In this document: one piece after another, positions 28,922 through 37,346 of the stretch | How positions within the stretch are numbered: the stretch's first letter is position 1 | How the letters are laid out: each line of letters begins with the position of its first letter | NCBI RefSeq assembly: GCF_003351745.1 | Contig: NZ_CP031222.1 | Span: forward strand, 2,338,207 to 2,402,206 | Length of the DNA stretch: 64,000 nt | DNA from: Aquirhabdus parva | Lineage (GTDB): Bacteria; Pseudomonadota; Gammaproteobacteria; Pseudomonadales; Moraxellaceae | Reading direction: 5' to 3' | Program-made: the position numbers and the translations under genes | Notes under the pieces: generated by a model | The model's database searches: none | Seen by the model: the letters and a program-made list of their open reading frames with translations, nothing else | What the model was told of the DNA's origin: nothing

Positions 28922-28949
28922 TTGTTTTTTTGAGATCTCCTGCTAATAT
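28922..28949 (+). promoter_or_regulatory. Probable tRNA-Cys promoter
   Basis: TTGTTT (28922-28927) and TAATAT (28944-28949) are 16 bases apart, and the tRNA begins 11 bases after the -10 box. Confidence 0.5.
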
Positions 28950-28959
28950 GTGCCTCCTT

Positions 28960-29033
28960 GGCTGGATAGCAAAATGGTTATGCCGCGGATTGCAAATCCG
29001 CTGACGCCGGTTCGATTCCGGCTCCAGCCTCCA
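28960..29033 (+). tRNA. tRNA-Cys (GCA)
   Basis: A complete 74-base cloverleaf: acceptor GGCTGGA/TCCAGCC, discriminator U and encoded CCA, anticodon stem GCGGA/TCCGC with loop TTGCAAA (anticodon GCA at 28992-28994), and T-stem GCCGG/CCGGC with TTCGATT. The U discriminator is the identity mark of tRNA-Cys. Confidence 0.97.
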
Positions 29034-29095
29034 AAGTTTTGATTTTAGTGTTGAATGAAAATTCAACATAAAAATCGGTGGCAAAAAACCCATCT

Positions 29096-29180
29096 GCCCA
29101 GATGGTGAAATCGGTAGACACAAGGGATTTAAAATCCCTCGCCTTCGGGTGTGCGGGTTCAAGTCCCGCTCTGGGCACCA
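29096..29180 (+). tRNA. tRNA-Leu (UAA), target of integration
   Basis: An 85-base class II tRNA: acceptor GCCCAGA/TCTGGGC with A discriminator and CCA, anticodon stem AGGGA/TCCCT with loop TTTAAAA (anticodon TAA at 29130-29132), a long variable arm (CGCCTTCGGGTG) and T-loop TTCAAGT. Its last 19 bases plus one belong to attL, so the element preserves the tRNA sequence when integrated. Confidence 0.97.
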
Positions 29181-29181
29181 T
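29162..29181 (+). repeat. attL core (tRNA-Leu 3' end)
   Basis: Twenty bases ending ...CTGGGCACCAT are identical to 42629-42648; identity stops at both sides. The match covers the T-stem 3' side, acceptor 3' strand and CCA. Confidence 0.92.
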
Positions 29182-29255
29182 TTTATAGTTCAGACTCGTT
29201 CAAAGCAGTTCACAACTAGATAAAAAATAAAGACTTATTTCAAATAAGCAAATCA

Positions 29256-29313
29256 CAGTAGTTCGCAGTAGTTCATTTTAATCCCTCTTCTATTGCGGTA
29301 TGTTATACGGTAT
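29256..29313 (+). promoter_or_regulatory. Repeated motifs between attL and int (probable arm-type sites and int promoter)
   Basis: CAGTAGTTC occurs at 29256-29264 and 29266-29274, GCGGTA at 29295-29300, TATACGGTAT at 29304-29313, and the inverted ATACCGT just before int. TATACGGTAT and GCGGTA both recur near attR (42549, 42564). Their presence at both ends suggests binding sites for integrase or the AlpA-type factor. Confidence 0.5.
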
Positions 29314-29346
29314 AAAGCATTTACTGCAAAACAGATACCGTAAAAA

Positions 29347-30555
29347 ATGCCAAAACTCGTTGTACCTCTAACAGACCCCCAAATAAAAAAAGCCAAGTAC
29401 GATAGCACTGGCTCTAATAAGCTACGTGACGGTGGTGGACTCTTTTTACTACTCGACAAAAATGGTAGCAAATATTGGCACATGGACTATACGCGCCCCG
29501 TGACCAAAAAAAGAAATACGCTGGCATTCGGAATATATCCTTACACCACACTAGCTAAAGCAAGAGAACTTCGTGATAGCGCACGAAAATTAATTGCTCA
29601 AGGCTTAGACCCTTCTGATCAGAAAAAGCAAGATGCAGCAGAAGCACAAATTAGTTTAAATAATAGTTTTGAAGCCATTGCTTTAGAGTGGCTTGAACGG
29701 CAGCAGATAGCAGATGTAACCAAGAATAAAGCTTTATACTTATTGAAATTCGCTTTTGCAGGCTTTGGTAAAAAGCCTATCCGAGATGTTCTACCTATTG
29801 ACGTTCTAAAAGTTTGCCGTGCAGCAGAAGCCGAAGGACATTTAGAAAAAGCTCATCGCATTAAATCAAAATGTAGCCAAGTATTCAGATATGCCATAGC
29901 ATCTACAATCCTAGAAACTGACCCAACTCGTGATTTACGTGGAGCATTAAAATCTGTCGAAGTCACACATCATGCCGCTATTATTGACCCGCTTCAAGTA
30001 GGTCAACTACTAAAAGCCATTGATAATTATTCAGGTCAACTCGTCACTATCGCAGCCCTAAAACTTGCCCCTCTGACCTTTGTTAGACCGGGGGAATTAA
30101 GAGCAGCTAAGTGGGCAGATATAAACCTAGAAAAAGGTTTATGGAGCTACACGCCACCTAAGACGAAAAAGCAAACCAAAGTTGAACTGATCGTACCGCT
30201 ATCCACACAGGCACTTTCAATATTGAAAGATATGCATCTTCTTTCGACCAATAGTGAATATGTCTTCCCTTCCCTTTACACCAATCTAAGATGCATGTCC
30301 GAAGGTACAATTAACCAAGCCTTAAGACGCATGGGCTACGGCAAAGACGAAATGTGTGGTCATGGCTTTAGAGCAATGGCACGTACCATCCTTGAAGAAG
30401 TCTTAGAGTATCCAATAGAGATCATAGAACAACAGTTAGGGCATCAAGTCCGTGATATGCACGGCAGAGCATACAATCGAACTAGGCACTTAGATAAACG
30501 TAAGGATATGATGCAAGCATGGGCTAACTATCTCGACTCAATAAAATCTATATAA
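29347..30555 (+). CDS. int: Tyrosine site-specific integrase (P4 type)
   Basis: The 402-residue protein has the DUF4102 N-terminal arm-binding domain (residues ~5-90, with DGGGLFLLLDKNGSKYW), a core-binding SAM-like domain (~105-200) and the catalytic domain. The Arg-His-Arg-His-Tyr set is visible: Arg ~247 in RPGELRAAKW, HGFR at ~338-341, LGHQ at ~365 and Tyr ~375 in GRAYNRT. It integrates and excises the element by recombination at the tRNA-Leu 3' end, 166 bases upstream. Gene orientation away from the tRNA is standard for P4-type islands. Confidence 0.96.
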   Translation: MPKLVVPLTDPQIKKAKYDSTGSNKLRDGGGLFLLLDKNGSKYWHMDYTRPVTKKRNTLAFGIYPYTTLAKARELRDSARKLIAQGLDPSDQKKQDAAEAQISLNNSFEAIALEWLERQQIADVTKNKALYLLKFAFAGFGKKPIRDVLPIDVLKVCRAAEAEGHLEKAHRIKSKCSQVFRYAIASTILETDPTRDLRGALKSVEVTHHAAIIDPLQVGQLLKAIDNYSGQLVTIAALKLAPLTFVRPGELRAAKWADINLEKGLWSYTPPKTKKQTKVELIVPLSTQALSILKDMHLLSTNSEYVFPSLYTNLRCMSEGTINQALRRMGYGKDEMCGHGFRAMARTILEEVLEYPIEIIEQQLGHQVRDMHGRAYNRTRHLDKRKDMMQAWANYLDSIKSI

Positions 30556-30942
30556 TAATCAACAACGAATAGGAACCCCTAAAAATCAAACTCAAGCTAA
30601 AAATATTGATTTGCTAGTCAATCTCTATCAAATATTGATTAAATACACTGTATTTAATTGATTTATTAAGAATCAACTTGTTTGTATTATTGAAAATTTA
30701 GATTGGTAAAAATTAAATTTATTACACAATATCAATTGGTTACTATATAATAAATTTAAATTTTGAACTTTTCAGCACAAAATTATTATATAAATTAAAC
30801 TCTTAATGTGCATATAGTATTGAATATCAGGTCATAAATCATCGTTAACCGCACCGCCCACCCTAACAACTCAAACGTATTTATATACAGGTATCAAAAA
30901 GGCTCATAGAAGCCCTAGATTTGATTTAAATGAATAAGGTGG
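30556..30942. other. AT-rich intergenic region after int
   Basis: 387 bases, very AT-rich, with no ORF of note. It lies between convergent int and the XRE gene. The motif AATATTGATT and close variants recur around 30600-30660, but the low complexity makes this uninformative. Confidence 0.4.
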
Positions 30943-31191
30943 TCATTCGCCACTCTTTTGTGTAGGTGGCTCTAATAGGCGTGCTGGCTCAATCTTTAAC
31001 GCTTCAGCTAATCGATGAATATTCAAGATAGCAATGTTTCTATTCCCACGTTCAATATCCCCTAAGTAACTTCGAGCTAATCCACTGACTAGAGCAAGTT
31101 TTTCTTGAGATAGTGGCGGAGTCATTTGTAGTCTTAATTCTCGTACTCGATCCCCAAAAGCTTTTAATTTTGCTTTGTCTGAATCTTCCAT
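30943..31191 (-). CDS. XRE-family (Cro/CI-type) repressor
   Basis: The 82-residue protein is almost all helix-turn-helix: FGDRVRELRLQM, LSQEKLALVSGLARSYLGDIE and NIHRLAEALKIEPARLL. It is the size of phage Cro-like proteins and of restriction-modification controller (C) proteins. ATG 31191 is preferred since AGGG lies eight bases upstream; ATG 31197 is too close to that site. It is divergent from the exported-protein pair, 171 bases away, and may repress those genes or element functions. Confidence 0.88.
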   Translation of the reverse strand: MEDSDKAKLKAFGDRVRELRLQMTPPLSQEKLALVSGLARSYLGDIERGNRNIAILNIHRLAEALKIEPARLLEPPTQKSGE

Positions 31192-31362
31192 TGTCATATC
31201 CCTGCAAATAAAAGCATGGTATGGCTACCCGTTCTTTCAGGCTACGCTGTATAAAGACACCCTTTTTATGGACACCCTATTTAATTACACCTGTTTTAAG
31301 TGACATTATTTAAATTTTAGAATATGATCCTTCTTGAAAAATAACGGTCTTTGGGAGGACAT

Positions 31363-31677
31363 ATGAATAAATTATCTAGTTTGATATTTGGTGTGGTTTT
31401 AACAGTTCTAGTTAGTGAGCATGCAGTGGCAGATCAAGCTCCCCCACCCGCTGCTCCACTTGAGCAAGGTGCTGGGGTAACAGAGAGTATGAAAAAACAG
31501 AAGAAGTTTTTAGCCTCTATGGTAGAGATGGTTCGCTCATACGGATATCGCTGCGATTCAATTAGTGGTGTTGTGCCATTTGCATTTAGTAAGGGCTATA
31601 ACTTGTGGTGCAATCATTCCGACTATCATTATGAAATAGCGGATAAGGGCGGTGAATGGGTTGTGACGATTGATTAA
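31363..31677 (+). CDS. Small periplasmic protein of unknown function
   Basis: The 104-residue product starts at ATG 31363 behind a strong GGGAGG. It has a signal peptide ending near AVA|DQAPPP, a Pro-rich stub, and a ~60-residue domain with two Cys (YRCDSI and LWCNHSDYHYEI) and a WVVTID end. The small beta pattern resembles secreted domains of unknown function; I do not recognise it. It is followed 12 bases later by a lipoprotein gene and is clearly co-transcribed with it. Confidence 0.7.
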   Translation: MNKLSSLIFGVVLTVLVSEHAVADQAPPPAAPLEQGAGVTESMKKQKKFLASMVEMVRSYGYRCDSISGVVPFAFSKGYNLWCNHSDYHYEIADKGGEWVVTID

Positions 31678-31689
31678 AAGGATTTGATA

Positions 31690-32313
31690 ATGAATCTACG
31701 ATTAGCACTCCCCTTCGCTTGCTTGGTATCGATGACCGCATGTTCTGACCGTAATGAGAGCACTCAAACAACAAGCAATGACAATACATCTAATAGCTAT
31801 GCTTCTGCTGTAAATACAGTGGCTGCACCAAAAGAACCAACGTTATCGCAGCTTGTTACACCAAATGATGTGTGCAAGCTATTTGCTACATTGAGCATGC
31901 CTACGCCCCAAGGTTGGGTGGATGATACCAGTGGTAGTGATACATCATTTGGGTGTATTGGAGATCCTATCTTTATAGGAGATCAAGCCGAAGGTGCAAG
32001 CAATCCTAACTCAGTTGAGTCTGCTGCTGTTGGAAGTGCAGTTGATGTGAAAGGTATAATGGTTGCCATGTGGATTCGTAATCGTGATGAATCTGACCAA
32101 GCTGTAAAGGTGTTCTTAAATAAGAGCACTGCTGTATTGAAGAGCACTGTGAAAGTTAATCATTTACCTAAAAAGATTGTTCAAGCGATACAAGATAATA
32201 GCAATATTAGTGCCGAGATACATGGTATCAATATCCAAGTTAAGTATGAGGAATGGACAAGTGGTCGAGGATATACTACTTATTTTATTATCGGGCAAGA
32301 CCCTAATAATTAA
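31690..32313 (+). CDS. Putative lipoprotein of unknown function
   Basis: The 207-residue protein has a signal ending in the lipobox SMTAC, a Ser/Thr/Asn-rich spacer, and a domain beginning LVTPNDVCKLFATL with FGCIG. The layout recalls DUF3558-like lipoproteins of other bacteria, but that is only a resemblance. ATG 31690 is preferred over TTG 31684, with AAAAGG before it. Together with the preceding periplasmic gene it forms an exported two-protein unit inside the element, possibly surface or superinfection-exclusion cargo. Confidence 0.68.
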   Translation: MNLRLALPFACLVSMTACSDRNESTQTTSNDNTSNSYASAVNTVAAPKEPTLSQLVTPNDVCKLFATLSMPTPQGWVDDTSGSDTSFGCIGDPIFIGDQAEGASNPNSVESAAVGSAVDVKGIMVAMWIRNRDESDQAVKVFLNKSTAVLKSTVKVNHLPKKIVQAIQDNSNISAEIHGINIQVKYEEWTSGRGYTTYFIIGQDPNN

Positions 32314-32333
32314 ACTAATGCACTGTTTAAGTT

Positions 32334-32359
32334 ATGCTCCTTAGACTAGGAGCATTTTT
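32334..32359 (+). terminator. Terminator after the exported-protein pair
   Basis: ATGCTCCT (32334-32341) pairs with AGGAGCAT (32348-32355), followed by five T. Confidence 0.82.
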
Positions 32360-32434
32360 AATGCAAATTAGTCTGTTTTATTTTTACCATTCACCTTTCT
32401 AAAATTTAAACATTCATTTCAAACATGACTCACA

Positions 32435-33076
32435 TCACCTAATTGCAAATGCTATACGCACTATGGTTTTGAGATGCTCAGAGTTCTCCCCTAATGTATC
32501 TTTAAGATCTTCGGCTATTCTTAGAAGCTTATCTCGCTGTGTATTCAAAAGCCCACTATAACCACCGTATATCAAATGGAATCTAAAAAGGTTGCATATA
32601 GTAAATGTTTCAGAACCTTTCTTAGTTTTTGGGCATAATAAGTACTTCCCACCCCCCAAATCCTGAACATCTATATGATCCAAATAAACATCAAAAATTG
32701 GATGCACGATCTTATATCTGGCAGACGAACGAGGCAGTCTTGTGAATGAACGACTAACAGGTACCAACACATCAGTTTGATGTTTGAACTGATTGCATTC
32801 CTTACAAGATGCAGCTAAGTTTTTAGGCTCAAGCAAAAATCTTGAATAGCCTTCTTTATATAGAATATGTTCTATATCCCAGATAGCATGATGGTTAGAT
32901 GCGTAATAATGATAACAGTAGCAGCACCTATTGGATTGAACTCTGATATAATGATCTTTGATTTTTGATTTTAAAGCAACGAACTCTGTATCTGTACATG
33001 CCCATCCCTTCCCTTGGTTTATATGATCACTTATATATTGATTTTCTTGATGAGAGAATGTCACATGAGCAATCAC
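32435..33076 (-). CDS. HNH nuclease of a Septu-like pair (PtuB-like)
   Basis: The 213-residue protein holds an HNH/zinc fold: a CCYC knuckle (Cys51-Cys54), the metal-binding His70 in WDIEHILYK, Asn86 in PKNLAASC and the second knuckle Cys91-x-x-Cys94 in CKECNQFK. This is the arrangement of PtuB and retron-associated HNH effectors, which cut DNA or RNA when released by their ATPase partner. The start is GTG 33076 with AAAGGAGG seven bases before. It overlaps the ATPase stop by four bases (GTGA), so the two are translationally coupled. Confidence 0.85.
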   Translation of the reverse strand: MIAHVTFSHQENQYISDHINQGKGWACTDTEFVALKSKIKDHYIRVQSNRCCYCYHYYASNHHAIWDIEHILYKEGYSRFLLEPKNLAASCKECNQFKHQTDVLVPVSRSFTRLPRSSARYKIVHPIFDVYLDHIDVQDLGGGKYLLCPKTKKGSETFTICNLFRFHLIYGGYSGLLNTQRDKLLRIAEDLKDTLGENSEHLKTIVRIAFAIR

Positions 33077-34398
33077 AATGGCACCTCCTTTACTGCCATG
33101 AAATTACCCATCTGTTTAATTAGAACCGCCGCCGTATCACTAGCATCAAGATTATCAACAAGTTTAAATAGCATCCGAATTTTTTCTTTTTCTTCTTCTT
33201 CAAAACTAACGAATTTATCATCTATAATCATAGCAATATAATTCATTGCCAGTCGAATTAAATATTCATTATTATAGCCTGGATAACCAAAAACCTCTGC
33301 AAGTTGGACATCTGCCGAACATTTATAAGAATCAGCTCTATGCAAAATGTCCGTCTCCAAGTCCAAAATAAAACCATTATCATTACGCAACCCAGAGACT
33401 ATTTGAGGGGAATGTGTCGCAATTATGAAATGACATCCCTTATAATGACTGAAGTACTTTTGCAATACATACATAAAGTCCAATTGCCATTCAGGATGAA
33501 AGCTAATTTCAGGCTCATCAATACAAACTAAAGCATTATTCTCAAGAAAAACTGCCAAGGTTAAGAATATGCCAAGGAAAGAAATTTGCCCAGAACTTAA
33601 ATCTGCTAGACCGATTCTGCTTTTAGTTTTTTTTTCATAAAATGATATTTTAGAAATACGTAAAACATTAATCTCGACCAGATAGATAAATAAATCTTTT
33701 GTTGAGCGAAGAAAGCTACTAAATCCATGACGAGATTCAATATTTACTGAAAAATTCTTATCCCTTGTCAAAAAAAATTCAATAAATTCAACCCTGATAT
33801 TTCTGGGAACATCCTTCAATTTCGCTGGTTCATAGAAGAAGGAGGAGGAGCTATCTATCTCCTCTGATGTTTTAGATCCATAAATTTCATCAAAATATTG
33901 ATCAAAAACTACTGAATTAATATTATAGGACACATTAAAATTTTCTGTTAACCCCAAGTGAGACAATATTCCCGATATAGCTTTGAAATTATATCTTACA
34001 AAATAATCCTCCAAAGCAATATAGTCAAAAATACGTTCTAAATGCAAGAAATCAGTTTTGAATAGAGGATTTCTTGTTGATAAAGGTCGCTTAGCTCGAT
34101 CTATTTTATTTCTTGGACTATAAAACAAATAGCTTGTATTAATATCTGAAACTCTTGGAAACTTATCATTAGCTCCAGTAGAAATAGCAATTATCTTAGA
34201 CGGTGGATAATATTGATAACGATCGGCACTTTTCTTGAAATCAGTAATAACAGATGCAAGCAACCGACTCTTCCCAGATGAATTTTTCCCTACTAATAGT
34301 GTAAAAATATTATCATCATTACTAACATATTTAGATAACTCAAGAATCTTAAAGTCCCCTCTATTTTTTACATCCTTATTAACAATCTGAAACCTCAT
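33073..34398 (-). CDS. AAA/ABC-type ATPase of a Septu-like pair (PtuA-like)
   Basis: The 441-residue protein is an ABC/SMC-like ATPase of the OLD/PtuA class. Walker A is VGKNSSGKS (residues 36-44), the ABC signature-like LSSGQISFLGI lies at ~280, Walker B is ALVCIDEPE, and the H-loop is ATHSPQ. A long insert between Walker A and the signature is low in recognisable motifs. In Septu, PtuA forms rings that hold PtuB until phage infection. The start ATG 34398 has AGGGGA in front. There is no TOPRIM domain, which separates it from OLD nucleases and fits the presence of a separate HNH partner. Confidence 0.85.
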   Translation of the reverse strand: MRFQIVNKDVKNRGDFKILELSKYVSNDDNIFTLLVGKNSSGKSRLLASVITDFKKSADRYQYYPPSKIIAISTGANDKFPRVSDINTSYLFYSPRNKIDRAKRPLSTRNPLFKTDFLHLERIFDYIALEDYFVRYNFKAISGILSHLGLTENFNVSYNINSVVFDQYFDEIYGSKTSEEIDSSSSFFYEPAKLKDVPRNIRVEFIEFFLTRDKNFSVNIESRHGFSSFLRSTKDLFIYLVEINVLRISKISFYEKKTKSRIGLADLSSGQISFLGIFLTLAVFLENNALVCIDEPEISFHPEWQLDFMYVLQKYFSHYKGCHFIIATHSPQIVSGLRNDNGFILDLETDILHRADSYKCSADVQLAEVFGYPGYNNEYLIRLAMNYIAMIIDDKFVSFEEEEKEKIRMLFKLVDNLDASDTAAVLIKQMGNFMAVKEVPL

Positions 34399-34569
34399 AT
34401 CCCCTTTTACTCCCTAAATTTATTTAACTTTTGCTTGACCCTATTGATAGCTCACAATTAAATATTTATTTTTATATATAAATCATAATACTTAGACTAT
34501 TTAAACATAAAAACAGTCTTATCTGCATGCCACACAATACTCACTTAGATCAATTACCACCAAACATCA

Positions 34570-35211
34570 TTAATCTTTGGAAACAGGAAAACAATCTGCA
34601 TAACCCTTATAAAGCTTATGAATTCTTTCCATCATTTGCGGGACTCCTGTCAAAATAATAAACATTTGAGCTACCATTGCCAGCATACCATTAGAGTTTT
34701 TTAATACTTGTTCCAATAGACCGAGTGGATATCCTTCGGAGTGCCTATTTCTAGCATGAAGCCCCGCATGTATAAATGAGCTACTTGGCTTCCAAGAGTA
34801 ATGTTTAATTTCAAGCAACTTTTCTAAAAGATGCTGTGGTGCTTTCCCCTCAATTTGCTTGAGCATGTCACCTAGCATCGGCAATTTATTCGCCTTATTT
34901 TCCGATTCTATTGTCAATTCATTTGAAATGATTTCTATTGATGCATCCAAAGCAGCATAAAGACACCATATACTTCTAACCAAAGATTCATATTGAAGCC
35001 TTATTAAGCAAATTGCAGAAGTGAAGCAGTCAGATGTTAATAGAACTGTAAAGCTAATAGCATGTTCTAACGAAATCTCACACATAACTCTGCTCGTTAC
35101 AATCCTTTTAGACTGATCAAAAGTGCTCAACGACAACAAATCTATGATCTCATTTTGGAAATGAACAGATTTATTTAGCAAATTTTCAAATTCTAATGTA
35201 GTAATACTCAT
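34570..35211 (-). CDS. Conserved hypothetical helical protein next to the Septu-like pair
   Basis: The 213-residue protein is all-helical and has no signal peptide. A central stretch (TSAICLIRLQYESLVRSIWCLYAAL) and SSFIHAGLHARNRH, with conserved-looking His and Arg, recall the DUF5677/DUF6988-type proteins common in mobile elements. That assignment is from memory and not certain. It lies 172 bases upstream of the ATPase on the same strand, so it could be a third member of the defence unit or separate cargo. ATG 35211 is chosen over TTG 35214. Confidence 0.6.
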   Translation of the reverse strand: MSITTLEFENLLNKSVHFQNEIIDLLSLSTFDQSKRIVTSRVMCEISLEHAISFTVLLTSDCFTSAICLIRLQYESLVRSIWCLYAALDASIEIISNELTIESENKANKLPMLGDMLKQIEGKAPQHLLEKLLEIKHYSWKPSSSFIHAGLHARNRHSEGYPLGLLEQVLKNSNGMLAMVAQMFIILTGVPQMMERIHKLYKGYADCFPVSKD

Positions 35212-35477
35212 CAATCGTTTTTCAAAGGACTTTAAAAGGATAATAATTCAATCCTAACGAGATAGGCAATAGTCTATTCTTTTCTCATTCAGAATCCTGA
35301 ATTAGCGCCCTTCTCACTCTTTTTTGGAACTAACCAAACAAAGACAACTTAGTAAGGGAAGTCATGTATTTCAAAAAAATTGGATATTACTATAATAGTT
35401 TTGATAGCTATCTCTTTACAGAGCTAGTTATTTCAAGACTTCCTATATTACAAACATGACATCGACATCTAAAGCCT

Positions 35478-35786
35478 TTACACATATTTCAAATAGAGAC
35501 CAATAATTAAAAGTGCAATTGCTGCAATATAAGATAGATGTCTAATTTTCTTTGAATCTTGGTCCTCCAACTCCTGAAAGCTATTAAAAATAGCATCTGC
35601 TGTCTTATCATATAGTTCTGAGTTTTTAAATAGTGTTCCAATGTAACCAATTAAAATCGATAAATAGATAATGGCAGACCCAATTTTAGAATGACTTGAT
35701 TCATCTATAAAACCAATGAAGAGTATTGACAATAAAAAAACATCTAAGTAAGTAAATTTAATTAGTTTATATGAAAAATACTTCAT
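35478..35786 (-). CDS. Small membrane protein of unknown function
   Basis: The 102-residue protein has two hydrophobic helices near the N-terminus (~15-27 and ~35-50), a polar helical middle (NSELYDKTADAIFNSFQELEDQDSKK, here mostly charged) and one C-terminal helix (~82-100). A three-helix topology of this size is common among immunity or holin-like proteins. It lies 69 bases downstream of the secreted-protein gene on the same strand and may be its partner. No family is recognised. Confidence 0.6.
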   Translation of the reverse strand: MKYFSYKLIKFTYLDVFLLSILFIGFIDESSHSKIGSAIIYLSILIGYIGTLFKNSELYDKTADAIFNSFQELEDQDSKKIRHLSYIAAIALLIIGLYLKYV

Positions 35787-35855
35787 TTTATTAAATCCTC
35801 AAAACAACTTAAGATTAAATTAGCTCTTTACCCAAAGATAAAGAGCCAAGGGATA

Positions 35856-36803
35856 TCAAAAACATGGTGTTGCATTTGTGATAACACCCACTCTGTTTGG
35901 TAAGGCATCATCAGGGTTGCAATTTGCCCCACCCATAAGAATAAATGACTCCATCGCCCCCATCACGCCATAGTCACCGCCCAGAACACCACTATCTTGA
36001 ATCCAGCCGCCAAATACATCATCTACAGCCTTCTCATATTGTCCCTGTTGAAGACTAGTTGCTGCATTGTTCAAATTCCTAAGCGCAGAATCAAGCGTTC
36101 CTCCTATTTTGTCATCAATATCTGGGTCGTATGTTTCTATCAATTGATGAACTTGATTTCCTATGTAGTTGCCAACTCCATAAGCCCCAGCAACACGCAC
36201 ACCGACAAATGTTGCAGTTTCAACTAAGGCTCCGCCTACAGAAAGACTACCTACAGGAGCAGTACGGTATTCAAGATAGATTTCTGGAATTGTCATATCA
36301 ATTGTCGGGCTTGCTAATGTATGCACACCACCAGTTTGAGGAACGCTCAACCTTTTTGCATTGACCTCAAAATAAGAGCGGACTTCAGGGCTGGCTTGTG
36401 CCGATACTGCAACTGAAACAGGCAAATAGCCAAAGGCTTTTTCAAGACGCAATAGACGTTTTCCATCTAATTTTTTTGCAAACGAATCAAGTGTATTTGC
36501 ATGCTTACCATTCAATGCATTGGTATATGCTGTTGCTAAATCCTTTAGCTCACGATCAGATAAGTTATCAAATAACTTTCGCAAATGTGCTGGAGTTGCG
36601 TTTCCAATATTTTCATCAATCACTGCCGTAAAATTATTATGGATGGTTGTATGCAGTTGATCATATGACTGAAACTTATACGGAAGAATATTCGCACTAA
36701 ATGCAGAGTTTTTGGGAATTTGAGTAATTGATTCAGCATGCCCATACGTAGATGAAAAAATTAGCGCGGGAATAATTGCAGCAACATATTTAAGTTTTAG
36801 CAT
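35856..36803 (-). CDS. Secreted protein of unknown function with a glycine-rich hydrophobic segment
   Basis: The 315-residue protein has a clear signal peptide (cleaved near GHA|ES at 23). After it come a helical region (~40-130, with SDRELKDLATAYTNAL), a Thr/Pro linker and a glycine-rich hydrophobic stretch (~180-220: VGSLSVGGALVETATFVG, then VRVAGAYGVGNYIGNQV). The protein ends with a Cys-containing C-terminus (ANCNPDDALPN...TPCF). The glycine-spaced helix resembles glycine-zipper segments of bacteriocins or pore formers, which is a structural impression only. It has no recognised family. GTGGAAA precedes the ATG. Confidence 0.62.
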   Translation of the reverse strand: MLKLKYVAAIIPALIFSSTYGHAESITQIPKNSAFSANILPYKFQSYDQLHTTIHNNFTAVIDENIGNATPAHLRKLFDNLSDRELKDLATAYTNALNGKHANTLDSFAKKLDGKRLLRLEKAFGYLPVSVAVSAQASPEVRSYFEVNAKRLSVPQTGGVHTLASPTIDMTIPEIYLEYRTAPVGSLSVGGALVETATFVGVRVAGAYGVGNYIGNQVHQLIETYDPDIDDKIGGTLDSALRNLNNAATSLQQGQYEKAVDDVFGGWIQDSGVLGGDYGVMGAMESFILMGGANCNPDDALPNRVGVITNATPCF

Positions 36804-37346
36804 TTAGTTTTCCACCTATAGTGACTAATGAATTGATGTATTAAAAACCATCGAAGCAAGTATTATTTAAAAATATATTTAATTGTTATGAAATTTAAAT
36901 ATATATTTATTAATTTTATTAAATAGTAACTAAATGATAAAAATAATTTAATTTTTCTTGATTTTTTAAGCGCAAATACTTGATAAAACTACACATGGAG
37001 ATAATGTGTAGATTATTAATTTTTGATGTATATTTAATTTTTATCTAGACTCCACAGCTCTATATGAAAATAATATAGACCAAATGAAAAAATATATTTC
37101 AACAAATAGAGGCGTCCCAACAAAATTTATTTGATCATGATATTGGCTTTTATTAAATATAAATGCTGATTTTTCCAAAATTAATATGTACAAATTTTTA
37201 TAAAAATTAGAGCCATATCAAGTCTTAATCTGACTTAAACTGGTAGTTTCAATGTGAAGAAAGCCTAAATCGTGCAAGTATCTCGTCTACTGGCTAAACC
37301 CATCACAATAGACAGAACAACCCATCTACGATTATTCCAAAATATC
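36804..37346. other. AT-rich intergenic region between secreted protein gene and resolvase
   Basis: 543 very AT-rich bases without an ORF I can support. It may hold promoters for the secreted protein. I see no inverted repeat of IS size. Confidence 0.4.

Noticed and set aside
28910-28931. Small hairpin ACAAGG/CCTTGT with T7 before tRNA-Cys
   Set aside because: No forward gene precedes it, and the T-run overlaps the likely -35 box of the tRNA promoter, so it is probably incidental.
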